Assembly: GCA_944548615.1 (NCBI GenBank) | Contig: OX155973.1 | Span: 22,159,386-22,223,385, forward strand | Direction: 5' to 3' | From: Micropterix aruncella | Lineage: Eukaryota; Arthropoda; Insecta; Lepidoptera; Micropterigidae | DNA length: 64,000 nt | Shown: positions 44,217 through 53,906 of the stretch, piece after piece | Layout of the letters: every line of letters starts with the position of its first letter | How positions within the stretch are numbered: the first letter of the stretch is position 1 | Notes under the pieces: model-generated | The model's input: only the letters and a program-made list of their open reading frames with translations | Databases searched by the model: none | Told to the model about the DNA's origin: nothing | Made by a program: the position numbers and the translations under genes

Positions 44217-44363
44217 ATGATGGCTACAAATGAGTTGAAAAAAACGGAATTTACGAAAATATGCCGACTCTGCCTCAGCTACAACAAAGCTATGTCCAAT
44301 ATTTTTACTGCAATCGAAGGAGCTTCTTTAATCGAGAGAATCAAGACTCTTGCTTCCGTGGAG
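44217..44363 (+). CDS. ZAD gene exon 1 (first Cys pair of ZAD)
   Basis: Reads MMATNELKKTEFTKICRLC to IKTLASVE; GAG before a GTTTGT donor, phase 0. Confidence 0.88.
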
Positions 44364-47300
44364 GTTTGTTTGCTGTATCGTTTATTTAAGACCCTCTTCA
44401 CGTTAGGCTTCTTCACGTTCCTTTGAATATACTTTGGAATTATTGCAGAATAGGAACCTTTCTCAGAAATTGAAAAAATAAAGAAATACTACTAGATTCG
44501 ATCATTGTAATGCTAAATTTGAAAGAAAAAAGCTTCGGTTTTTGAAATTGTTTTAAAAAAAAAAACTAATCTAACCTACCGCCAAATAGGTGTTTATGTA
44601 TTATTTAACAAAAAAAACTAACCTGACCTACCGAAATGTATGGGTTTGACGCTTTTTTGAATGTCTCTATCTCGCTTATTTATTGAGACCGAATAAAGAT
44701 TGTTGCAGATTTGGAATCAGCGTGGTGAATATAGTCGGGTGACGTTAAAAAATCAACAATCTAGAAGAGGTTCCTATAATGCAATAATACCTATACTTTT
44801 TACCATTAACCACCCTACCTAAACGAACGTACGTGATACGTAGGTACGCTATATTATCATATAGAAAATTTATATAAAATATATAAAAATTACATACATA
44901 CAAATTTATATAAAACCGTTATATAAAAAGTGCTTATATAAACCGCTATATATTTTGTCTGGTATATTTTGTACAAGAATTGTTATTGAAAAATGTAATG
45001 AAAAAAAAACAATTATTTACCTACTTTTTGAAGAATAACCCAAAGGTAGGGCGGTAAAATATATAGTTTTGGGGTGCGGAGTATAACAGAGCTTTCATTG
45101 AAATATTTTTTGTTTACATTCCCATATTAGTAGAATAGACAGAAGGTACATCTTGCGGTGTCAACTACAACGGGCGAACCCGTCACCACAGGACGTTTTA
45201 ACTATTTTTCGTTCTGTCGCCCTGCAGTGAGCGTAGAAGACTTTGGACAATACAATCCAACGTCTAGCTACGTCACAACCCGCAAGAGACCAACGCCTTT
45301 ACCGCGAGATAGCCAGTAATGTTACCTGGCGGGCCGACACTCGCGCCCTTGCTTCCAATTGTGACCAGATTTCTCCGGTCTCTCGATTGGTTCCGAGTTC
45401 GAGGTCGCTTGCGCGGTCCTCTCCCTTACGAAGCGGTGAAACGGTGTACACCGAATCTATCGCGGACCAAGGCGTCCTTTGCCCGACTCTGAACCGGGAT
45501 CGGATGGCCAATGGTCATTTCAAGAGCAGTCGCCGTAAGGTAGGCAACCACCCCCGCTCTATAGGAAACAATACAGTTCCCAGACTCCCCCGACTGTTAG
45601 TCGGAGAGCACAATCGATTGGCTTGCGCCGCTCGGTGCGCAGACCGTCCAGGAGCGCCAGAGGTTTGATTCCCAGGGGAGACTGGTTGACCCAGTGCCCT
45701 ACCCAGGTTCGCACCCCATGCGTGGAGGCCATCGGATGGGTGTTGACCCGTGAGTGTGACCGACCCTGAACACATGGGTCATCGTGGCCACCTCATCATG
45801 GGCCCGTTAGCTCCCAGACAGGTACAAATGACATTGCCACACTTTCTTTCTAAAAATGTTGACACACTAAATTAATTATGGCATGTGTTTGATAGAGTTT
45901 CGCAAAGCCACACCAGACTGATCTAGCTTCTCTTAAATCAAAATTGAAATCGAAGCGAGCGGCGGCATGAGTCATGAGCTACCACAAATCATAATACGTT
46001 ACTAGACATTGTACTACAAGTGTCGTCCGTGCCAGCTGTTGCAAAGTTGATGTAGATATTGAAACGTTTGAGAAATTTGACAACCCTCGTCCGCGCATAA
46101 CACCAACTACAGGCATTTGCCATAATGCGTCTCTCTGCTTGCTTCTCTCGCACCCTGTCCCCACAACGCCTTGCCACTCGAGAGTATGCTGTGGCAAAAC
46201 CGAGCATTAAAACGTGAGCGGAACATTTAAGCACACTAAAATTTTACAGTAATATCAAGAAACGGCCCTCTGAGCTATGTATAATAAAATACCTTAATAA
46301 TGAAGAACTCTCTTTTAATACACAGATCTCCCAAGGCGATGGTCTTCCAGATTCTATATGCGGTGATTGTCAAGTGAAGCTAGAAGATTGCATTAAATTC
46401 CGCCAAGAAATCGAAAACTCTCACATCTTTTTACTCACGATTGCCGAAACGACTGCTGATATAAATACTACCTTAGAAAATCCAAACAAGAAGATAAATA
46501 TAATATCGGATACCTTAGTGAAGACAAGTGATGTCCTGGGTTTCGATCTGTTAACGCAAAACTGCAGTAACATCATAGAAAATGCGATTGAAGATTTTTA
46601 TATATTGGAAGTGCCTAGGAGGAGCGATTCGGCACCGACCAAAGATGCTGCAGTCGATGTTTCAAATGCAGACGTTGACGGCTTCGACGATCTGATGCAG
46701 TTTCTCAAAAACCAATCACTCATCGATTATAATAAACTGCAAAACGATATCCGTCGTCTGAAAACGAACATCGTTCCGGATGATAAACGCGATGCAAAAA
46801 AACTGTGGGATAAACTCGCGCAAAAAGGCATCATAATGATGAACCCGAGCGGTGTCGCCCCGCGGGTGAAACAGGAGAAAATTGAAGCGAGCGAATCGCC
46901 GCTCGAAGTGTCCCACTTTGAGCAGTTGGTGCGGCACGACGTGCAGACGGAGAGCGCCTGGCGCATCACCGAGCTTCACGCGATGCCGACAAACATGCGC
47001 GTATTCGTCTGCCACCTGTGTCTGCAATCGTTCGAAACGCATGACATTTCAACTATCGAAACGCACGCATCGGAGCACTTCAAACACACAGATCGTTCTG
47101 TTCTAATGTTTCAAAACGCTCCGCCGTTCAAGTGCGAGATTTGCGCAGACGCTTTCGTCACGCGTCAGTCTTTCGTGATTCACCAGCGTCTCCATTTAAA
47201 AATTTACCCGTTTAAATGTAAAACGTGTACGAAGTGTTTCGCGTCGCAGGATCGATTGGAGCGGCATTTGATGGATCATATAAAATCTGAGCGGGTGCCA

Positions 47301-47951
47301 TCGGTGCCCGAAAATGAGATAACGCCCGATAAGGTATCTTGTTCGATGTGCCCGAGGGTCTTCGTGAGCAAAGCGTCGCTACGCGTTCACGAAAAACGGC
47401 ACAGCGGCGGCAAACACAAATGCGAATACTGCACGAAGTCGTTTTATTTGGACGCGCACAGGCTACGACACGAGCGCTCTGCGCACACCGGGGTCAAAGA
47501 GCAGGCTTGTTACGAGTGCGGAAAAGCATTCCACACGAAACCCGAATTAGTGCGCCATTTGAAATACCACGCAAAAGACAAACAGTTCAGTTGCGCGGTG
47601 TGCAATAAAGATTTTTACGAATCGGGTCACTTGAAGTTGCACATGCGTTCGCATACGAAGGACTATCCGTACATCTGCGATTGTTGCGGGAAGGCGACGC
47701 CGACGCTGAGCAAGCTCAAACGGCATCTCAAGACGCACGACAAAAATCAAACGTACCGTAGGCTTAACCTCAGTGAATCCAACGGAGAGAGTTACATAAT
47801 TGTTACCGAATCAGACGCCGGCGAAATGGATCAAGTCATCGTCAAGACAGATTCGGACGACGTACAAATGTATACAGACGAATCGGGCGCTTTTTATGTC
47901 GTAAATGACAAGTTTGCCAAAAGCGGCAATGGGAATACAGTTTTAATGTAA
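44217..47951 (+). CDS. ZAD-domain C2H2 zinc-finger protein, two exons
   Basis: Probable nuclear DNA-binding transcription regulator. Exons 44217-44363 and 46326-47951 join in phase 0 (donor GTTTGT, acceptor ATACACAG) to 590 aa. The ZAD (zinc-finger associated domain) has its four cysteines split by the intron: CRLC (C16, C19) in exon 1 and CGDC (C61, C64) in exon 2. After an acidic linker with a VKQE sumoylation-like site (about 230) come eight C2H2-type fingers at residues about 276-520: FVCHLC, FKCEIC, FKCKTC, VSCSMC, HKCEYC, QACYEC, FSCAVC, YICDCC. An upstream in-frame ATG at 44118 would add 33 residues; I chose 44217 because ZADs usually start near the N-terminus. AATAAA at 48010-48015. 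The 2-kb intron contains a RepA copy and a MITE. Confidence 0.93.
44560..44800. repeat. Dispersed repeat related to the 24-25 kb TIR element
   Basis: Shares AACCTACCGCCAAATAGGTG, TCTCGCTTATTTATTGAGAC and GGGTGACGTTAAAAAATC blocks with 23900-24200 (inverted), 25552-25665 and 26205-26320. Confidence 0.55.
45155..45818 (+). repeat. RepA, most complete single copy
   Basis: Runs from GGTGTCAACTACAACGGG to GGCCCGTTAGCTCCC without internal rearrangement and serves as the family reference (about 665 bp). Flanks AGACAGAAGGTACAT and AGACAGGTACAAAT look like a decayed target duplication. In the ZAD gene intron. Confidence 0.7.
45915..46215. mobile_element. GTATAC MITE family, copy 3 (ends decayed)
   Basis: Shares TAGCTTCTCTTA, AAAATTGAAATCGAAGCG and CTCGCACCCTGTCCCCACAA with 11684-11966 and 31022-31400. 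Terminal repeats not intact. In the ZAD gene intron. Confidence 0.5.
46326..47951 (+). CDS. ZAD gene exon 2 (second Cys pair and eight fingers)
   Basis: Acceptor CACAG at 46321-46325; reads ISQGDGLPDSICGDCQVKLE and continues open to TAA at 47949-47951. Confidence 0.93.
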   Translation: MSQGDGLPDSICGDCQVKLEDCIKFRQEIENSHIFLLTIAETTADINTTLENPNKKINIISDTLVKTSDVLGFDLLTQNCSNIIENAIEDFYILEVPRRSDSAPTKDAAVDVSNADVDGFDDLMQFLKNQSLIDYNKLQNDIRRLKTNIVPDDKRDAKKLWDKLAQKGIIMMNPSGVAPRVKQEKIEASESPLEVSHFEQLVRHDVQTESAWRITELHAMPTNMRVFVCHLCLQSFETHDISTIETHASEHFKHTDRSVLMFQNAPPFKCEICADAFVTRQSFVIHQRLHLKIYPFKCKTCTKCFASQDRLERHLMDHIKSERVPSVPENEITPDKVSCSMCPRVFVSKASLRVHEKRHSGGKHKCEYCTKSFYLDAHRLRHERSAHTGVKEQACYECGKAFHTKPELVRHLKYHAKDKQFSCAVCNKDFYESGHLKLHMRSHTKDYPYICDCCGKATPTLSKLKRHLKTHDKNQTYRRLNLSESNGESYIIVTESDAGEMDQVIVKTDSDDVQMYTDESGAFYVVNDKFAKSGNGNTVLM

Positions 47952-48236
47952 TCCAACGCTATTTAAAAGAAATGTGTGATCCATTTGTTATTTACTTCAT
48001 AATGAATTTAATAAATTTTATTTATTTATGGAAATTTATCCTTTTATTTTTAAGTAGCAATGAAACCTTTTGTTTTATTTAGGCATTTGTTGCCGAGAGA
48101 AAATGTGAATATCCTAAAGTTTAACATAAAAATCATTTTTCCCCGGTAAAAAATAATAAAATAAAATAAAATGTAGATGGCTTCCAATCAACATTTCATA
48201 CAGAATTATTTCCAGTTTAGTTTTTACAGACGGGCA

Positions 48237-48365
48237 TACGGCCCAGTGGCATACAAGGTTAGGTCGCCTGATCTTACATTGTAAGGTTCCGGATTCGATT
48301 CTGAGTCACCATTTTCCATTGGAATAGAATTAACGGAATTTCGTTTCTGCCAATCGAATCCAATA
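48237..48365 (+). mobile_element. tRNA-derived SINE, partial
   Basis: A-box-like CCAGTGGCATAC and B-box-like GGATTCGATTC, then ATTAACGGAATTTCG as in the 39833-40092 SINE. Truncated at the LINE junction. Confidence 0.6.
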
Positions 48366-48527
48366 GTAACGTGCGCAACAGTTTCCTTCACCAAAGCCTG
48401 TGTTGTTATAACAAGGTCCCAACACATATCAGAAGTCTTGGAGAGAACCAATTCAAAAAAATCTTATTTAATGGCCTAGTTAAGAATCCAGTATATGACT
48501 TAAGAGATTTGGATAATGCTGAATTCT
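48366..48527 (+). pseudogene. LINE C-terminal scrap
   Basis: One frame reads NSFLHQSLCCYNKVPTHIRS then ENQFKKILFNGLVKNPVYDL, the F...YN.LP..IR terminal motif of Jockey/CR1-type LINEs. Confidence 0.55.
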
Positions 48528-48538
48528 TATTCCAAGAG

Positions 48539-48857
48539 AGAGCTCATCTATTCAACCTTGGCTTGACTGAGAGCAAGGATTGCCGAATATGTGGCGAGGA
48601 ACCTGAAGACAGCATACACATTGTTGGCCGCTGTCCAGGGCTCGCCGCCAAAAGACACAGTTTACTGGGACGAGCCTTTCTCGAACCCAGCGATCTGCCC
48701 AACTTGAAGGTCAGTGACCTACTTAGTCTGGTAAGAAGTACCGGGCTACTAGCTGACAATTGACCTAACCACACAGTGGGTAGTTACAAAAGACCTTACA
48801 GATCTAGGTGACATCAAGGGCTGGAAACAAGCCCCCCACTCCATCTACTACTACTAC
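48539..48857 (+). mobile_element. 5'-truncated LINE copy with 11-bp target duplication
   Basis: 319 bp that appear identical to the 3' end of the LINE at 53816-58828 but in the opposite orientation, ending (TAC)n. Flanked by TATTCCAAGAG at 48528-48538 and 48858-48868. It encodes only the terminal CRICGEEPEDSIHIVGRC knuckle region and 3' UTR. Confidence 0.93.
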
Positions 48858-48868
48858 TATTCCAAGAG

Positions 48869-49299
48869 CATCCTAATGTAAAATAACGGAAAATTCATGA
48901 TAATCAACTTTGCCAAAGAGCGTAATTTTTATTTTTATTTTTATCGACGACGGCTATATTGTTAGATTTGACAATTAATTTAAATTTAGATATTTTTAGT
49001 ATACCCTTATCTATTTTCATAACCATCATATTATTGCCTTGATAATTATGACTACAGACATTGAGCTCTTTTTTTGATCAGCAATTTTGATTATTAGATT
49101 ATTTTCTATTTATTTTACTACTTTTATTTCTAATTATTTTACTATTTTTATTAAAATTAATTTATATTGCCACAACTATATCATAATAGTTAATATTCTT
49201 TAATTAATGACATTATTTAAAATTTTAGAGGCAAAGACGCATCCAAGTGTAGGAAAGCCTACCTACTGGAGCAGAACTAAATTGTAATTGTAATTGTAA
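48869..49299. other. AT-rich interval, no gene
   Basis: Long A/T runs with no supported ORF. Confidence 0.5.
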
Positions 49300-49500
49300 A
49301 ATTGTAATTGTAATAACAAGACACACACACATGTTACTTGCATATTTACATACAAACACTTCGTAGTAGGGTTGGTTGAAGAGATAGTCGTATTGTGACC
49401 CGCATTCGTAGGGTTGGTTGTAAGAGATAGTCGTATTGTGACCCCATTGTGAAATTTCCCAAAAAAGAGTAGAAACAAACAAACAAACAATGTTGACAAG
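49300..49500 (+). mobile_element. SINE body fragment with internal duplication
   Basis: GTAGGGTTGGTTG..AGAGATA and GTCGTATTGTGACCC occur twice in tandem. The same block closes the 39833-40092 SINE. Ends in an AAACAAACAAACAA run. Confidence 0.55.
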
Positions 49501-49724
49501 CCAGTTTAATAAATTTGCAGTGTTTAATTTTTTTTAAACCGGGCATATTCCTTTAGCCTTATAGCGTTGACGTTGATGAATCCTGTGCTGTCTTCCGAAG
49601 AGAATCCGCCATGTTGGTCCATAGACACTAACTCTTCATTGTATAGAGAAAGATCAGACTTCCTCGAAAGAATGGTCACTGGAAGAAACAGAACATCAAT
49701 TCTTCAATCATTTAACATATTGAT

Positions 49725-50690
49725 ACATCTCGTGGGCATTCTGGAAAGCCGATTGGTACATATCATGGGTATGCTGGAAAGCCGATTGGTACATATTATA
49801 GGTATGCTGGAAAGCCAATTGGTACATATCGTGGGTATGCTGGAAAGCCGATTGGTACATATCAAAGGTATGCTGGAAAGCCAATTTGTACATTTCGTGG
49901 GTATGCTGGAAAACCAATTGGTACATATCAAAGGTATGCTGGAAAGCCAATTTGTACATTTCGTGGGTATGCTGGAAAGCCAATTGGTACATATCGTGGG
50001 TATGCTGGAAAGCTAATTGGTACATAACGTGGGTATGCTGGAAAGCCAATTGGTACATCTCGTGGGTATGCTGGAAAGCCAATTGGTACATATCATGGGT
50101 ATGCTGGAAAGGTGATTGGTACATATCATAGGTATGCTGGAAAGCCAATTGGTATATATCGTGGGTATGCTGGAAAGCCGATTGGTACATATGTATCTAA
50201 GGTATGCTGGAAAGCCAATTGGTACATTTCGTGGGTATGCTGGAAAGCCGATTGGTACATATCGTGGGTATGCTGGAAAGCCAATTGGTACATATCGTGG
50301 GTATGCTGGAAAGCCGATTGGTACATATCGTGGTTATTTGCTGGAAAGCCGATTGGTACATATCGTGGGCATGCTGGAAAGCCAAATGGTACATATCGCG
50401 GGTCTGCTGGAAAGCCGATTGGTACATATCGTGGGTATGCTGGAAAGCTGATTGGTACATATCATGGGTATCCTGGAAAGCCAATTGGTACATTTCGTCA
50501 TTGATTTTATAGTATAAAATCAATGATATTGTGGGTATGCTGGAAAGCCTATTGGTACATATTGTGGGTATGCTGGAAAGACAATTGGTTTATATCGTGG
50601 GTATGCTGGAAAGCCCATTGGTACATATCGTAGGTATGCTGGAAAGCCAATTGGTACATATCGTGCATATGCTGGAAAGCAACAGTGGAA
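49725..50690. repeat. 33-bp minisatellite, about 29 units
   Basis: Consensus about GTGGGTATGCTGGAAAGCCR followed by ATTGGTACATATC. Because 33 is divisible by three and the unit lacks stops in most frames, several long ORFs appear on both strands (11-residue periods such as GMLESQLVHIV). Unit variants differ mainly at A/G in the CCR position and C/T in CATWTC. Interrupted by a hairpin at 50498-50526. I find no start context, splice site or composition that argues for translation. Confidence 0.95.
50498..50526. repeat. Perfect 14-bp palindrome inside the minisatellite
   Basis: TCATTGATTTTATA and its exact reverse complement around a single G, replacing part of one 33-bp unit. Confidence 0.85.
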
Positions 50691-51474
50691 TTAACAATAT
50701 TCTGGTATGACTGCAGTTAACCAAAATTTACTCTTATAAATCAGGTGACAGTTCCAGCATTGATTATATTATAGGTTATTAAATTGCTCAATCCCATACT
50801 ACATTTTGGCAGCCAGGATTTTATTTATTTATTTATTTATTTAACAAATCAACATTACAGTACACACCAATTCGTTGAGATGTATAATATACATAAATAT
50901 AAAATGCATTAAATATTCAAGCTGAAGCATGCATTTATTATGGATCGCAATGTGTAGATAGCACTCATAGTTCTAAACATTGATTAATCTTGTCCATGTT
51001 CAGCTGCCTATATGTTATCCTACATCAAAATAAAATAATAATATAATAATAAAGAACTTTTTAAATAATTGCTCTCATTATTTTAATATTAATTACATTA
51101 ATATGTCATATTTAATTTAGTATACAGGTATATCAATACATAATAATTAGGCACTAATAGATGGCATTCGAATACCTTCTTATTATTTCTGTGATGAACT
51201 CAGCCTATATAAATGCGATAGATGGCACTATTAATTTATTTTTTTGTTAGCATTGGTTAAATAATGGACTTTTATAATCAATATGTCCATTTATTATGAA
51301 TGCGACCCATTACTTATGAATGCTATTATAGGGAGCAAAATAAATTGCTGTTAGTTTCATCAGATAATGCTATCACCGCCGTCTGCATGTCACCGACGCA
51401 GAAGAATTGCCAAAACGTACTATGCATTATCCTTCCAAAACTGGTAGTCAAGGGGCAAGGTTGCCCACTGGGTA
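50691..51474. other. AT-rich interval, no gene
   Basis: Includes a (TTTA)n run at about 50820 followed by AACAAATCA and TTGAGATGTA blocks also seen at 15120-15180, probably a LINE 3' end. No gene supported. Confidence 0.45.
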
Positions 51475-51640
51475 CCTTTCCCGGTGCCTTACCGTAAGTC
51501 GTTGGCCTCTGACAGGCATGTTGGCTTAGCTAGACGGTAGATTTGTATTCGACCCTAAGTCTTCTACGCTTCTACGCTCCAATGTTAAAACTTCCTGAGG
51601 TGACGGGTTCACCTGTTGTAATTGACACCTCTAAGCACGG
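51475..51640 (-). repeat. RepA start fragment
   Basis: Minus-strand copy of the RepA first quarter (AACTTCCTGAGGTGACGGG near 51590). Truncated toward its 3' side. Confidence 0.6.
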
Positions 51641-51779
51641 CATTGAGCAATCTAATATCCTATAGGCCTATATAATCAATGGTTCCAGCTTCATTTGAAA
51701 CCTTTAACCATAATGTTGTTCGAGTACCATAGTAGAAAAGTTCAATTTAGATAAAAATAATAGTAAAAGGAAAATGTCT

Positions 51780-52300
51780 ATATAGCTGGGGATTTAGTGC
51801 GATGTACCCTGCATTTTGTGATTAAAGGCTCATACTTGGCACAATTGTTCCTTAGGTGGTCCTGAGTGGATTTAGACCGGGAGCCATCGGCGGCCACCCC
51901 GCAGGTGGCGGGGGGAGGGGGTGGAAATTTGATTCCGCCGCGCGTCACTTTGAGCGTTTTATCTTTCGGACTATAAGTACTTGGGCAAGTTAGATATCAT
52001 TTTCGGGTAACTCAATGATAACAAATTCATTTCTGGAAGAAAAAAAATACCTATCCATAGAAAATATATGAAATAATTGGTAAAATCCAAAAATCGTTGA
52101 CATCTTTTTTTTACCTATACGAAGTTCACTTTTTAACCATAAGAGTTATCGGTATGAAAAAAATATATTCTGACAGCCACACTTACTTGAATTACAGACA
52201 TATATTTTTTATTCGACTGATATTGTAAAATGTGACTGATAAAAAATATAATTCATCGCACGGCAGACCGGCGTATTACGTCCGTTACGTAGAGACGGCA
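51780..52300 (+). repeat. Repeat C, copy 1
   Basis: Matches 59290-59815 in inverted orientation: CTGCATTTTGTGATTAAAGG, GTCCTGAGTGGATTTAGACC, a CCACC-rich GC block, and a CATCGCACGGCAGACCGG end. Family unknown; non-coding. Confidence 0.7.
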
Positions 52301-52639
52301 TCGACCCAAGTTAGATAATTACTTATCGGATTATTTAGTTTCTGCGATTGGCCAGTGAGTTAAAAACAAGAAGTACAATCGTCATTATTATTATGATAAC
52401 TATATTATTATTGTTTTTACTATTTAATAAAAATAATTCATCATTCACACACCGTACTAACTGATATTTGTGCACATACCTTAAATACTCTAAGTATTAA
52501 TTTGTCTGCAATCCCTACCACTTCGTTGAAAAAATAATAGTAAGTATTATATACATATGATATAAGCACATACCTACCCATACTTACTTAATTGCTAGGA
52601 GAAACTATTAAAACACTGAAAATTGGCTATTCTTTTGAA

Positions 52640-53250
52640 TGCCTATTTTCAATTTTTTCATTTCATTTCAGGTGAAACAGGGGCAACAACCTCGCTTTTT
52701 GTAGCCCTATAAGTGAAAAATGTATGGGCTATGACTTTACAAATTTTATACCAATTTAGATGATGAATTTGTACTTTTAGTTTTTAAATGTATGATTAAC
52801 TTTAATCTTATTATTTAACACTTTACTGACTATTTTGTATATTACCCCTAGGGTACTTTCAACAACTTTTAGTACGTTTTCGAACCTACTCGAATTATTG
52901 ACTATTTCAATTATTAGGCTTCTATTTTGATTATTTAATTTTTTACTGACTATTTTAGTTAGTATGATGATTGACTCTTAGTAGGTACCCATTAACATTA
53001 TTGACTCTTTTAATTAATAAGCCTTTATTTGGTTTTGTAATAAGATTTTACAATAAATAACTTTTAGTAGGTTCCAATGTTTCTAAGATACTATTTATCC
53101 AATCTAATAGCTAAATTATTAACAACCTATGTATGTTAAGTAAAGATTAGAGTAATAATTAGATTTACTACCTAATACAAATATTTTGCCACGTCCAAGA
53201 GCGGTTTTTAGCCACCAATTGGACACGACGTAAATGTTATGTATGTTATA
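52640..53250 (+). repeat. Repeat B, copy 2
   Basis: Same periodic structure as 21880-22365 and ends with CCACGTCCAAGAGCGG then CCAATTGGACACGACGTAAA. The inverted copy at 60590-60862 shares the last 250 bp. Confidence 0.7.
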
Positions 53251-53291
53251 TACTTAATATATGCTATCTAAACAAACATTATAATTTTTAC

Positions 53292-53597
53292 CTAAGGCAT
53301 TCGCAATATCATGACAGCAGAAGTACTTTCCAGTACCTTTGTGTTTTCCAGTACCTCTGTGCACCCACAGCTTCTCAAGCTGGGTAATTGTGGTAATTTG
53401 CCTTTCTGCTGCTGCTGGTCCGCGAAGCCAGTATCCATAGTCAATAGCATAATTTTTGTCAAGCCATGAGTGACAGTGTTAGATACATGCACCATCATGC
53501 GAGTGTCCACATCTTCGTGGTTACGTATCACGTAACCACGAAGAAGCGTACGCTTTGTATCACGTGTGATATTGGTTAAAATATTTGGTCCACCCAT
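53292..53597 (-). pseudogene. Transposon-like ORF fragment (HEDVDTRM motif)
   Basis: 101 aa; RNHEDVDTRMMVHVSNTVTH then GLTKIMLLTMDTG resembles the HEEADTR...DTDV motif of multicopy uncharacterised transposon proteins. A 14-bp palindrome (53513-53543) lies in the codons before the motif. Superfamily not assigned. Confidence 0.4.
53513..53543. repeat. Perfect 14-bp palindrome
   Basis: CTTCGTGGTTACGT and its reverse complement around ATC. Confidence 0.85.
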
Positions 53598-53906
53598 GTT
53601 GCAAACTTCCTTGCCGTTGTCAGAGCAAACAATCCTTCCTTAAGGAATTGTTCATCATCAAATTGGCCTAACCTTTAGGTAGTTTCGTCGTAGCAGTGAC
53701 CCATGTTCTTTGAATGTTTCCTCTGTTAATATTTTTTTATGCTTTCATTGTTATACGTCCCAAACCATATCTACTTTTGAAACCCTGTTCTTTGCAGAGA
53801 AATGGTATACATGTAGTAGTAGTAGATGGAGTGGGGGGCTTGTTTCCAGCCCTTGATGTCACCTAGATCTGTAAGGTCTTTTGTAACTACCCACTGTGTG
53901 GTTAGG

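Noticed and set aside
46716..47042. Minus-strand ORFs inside the zinc-finger exon
   Set aside because: Shadows of the plus-strand coding exon; no domain or splice context.
49567..50523. Overlapping 100-160 aa ORFs in the 33-bp minisatellite as genes
   Set aside because: The unit length is a multiple of three and stop-poor, so open frames arise on both strands without selection.
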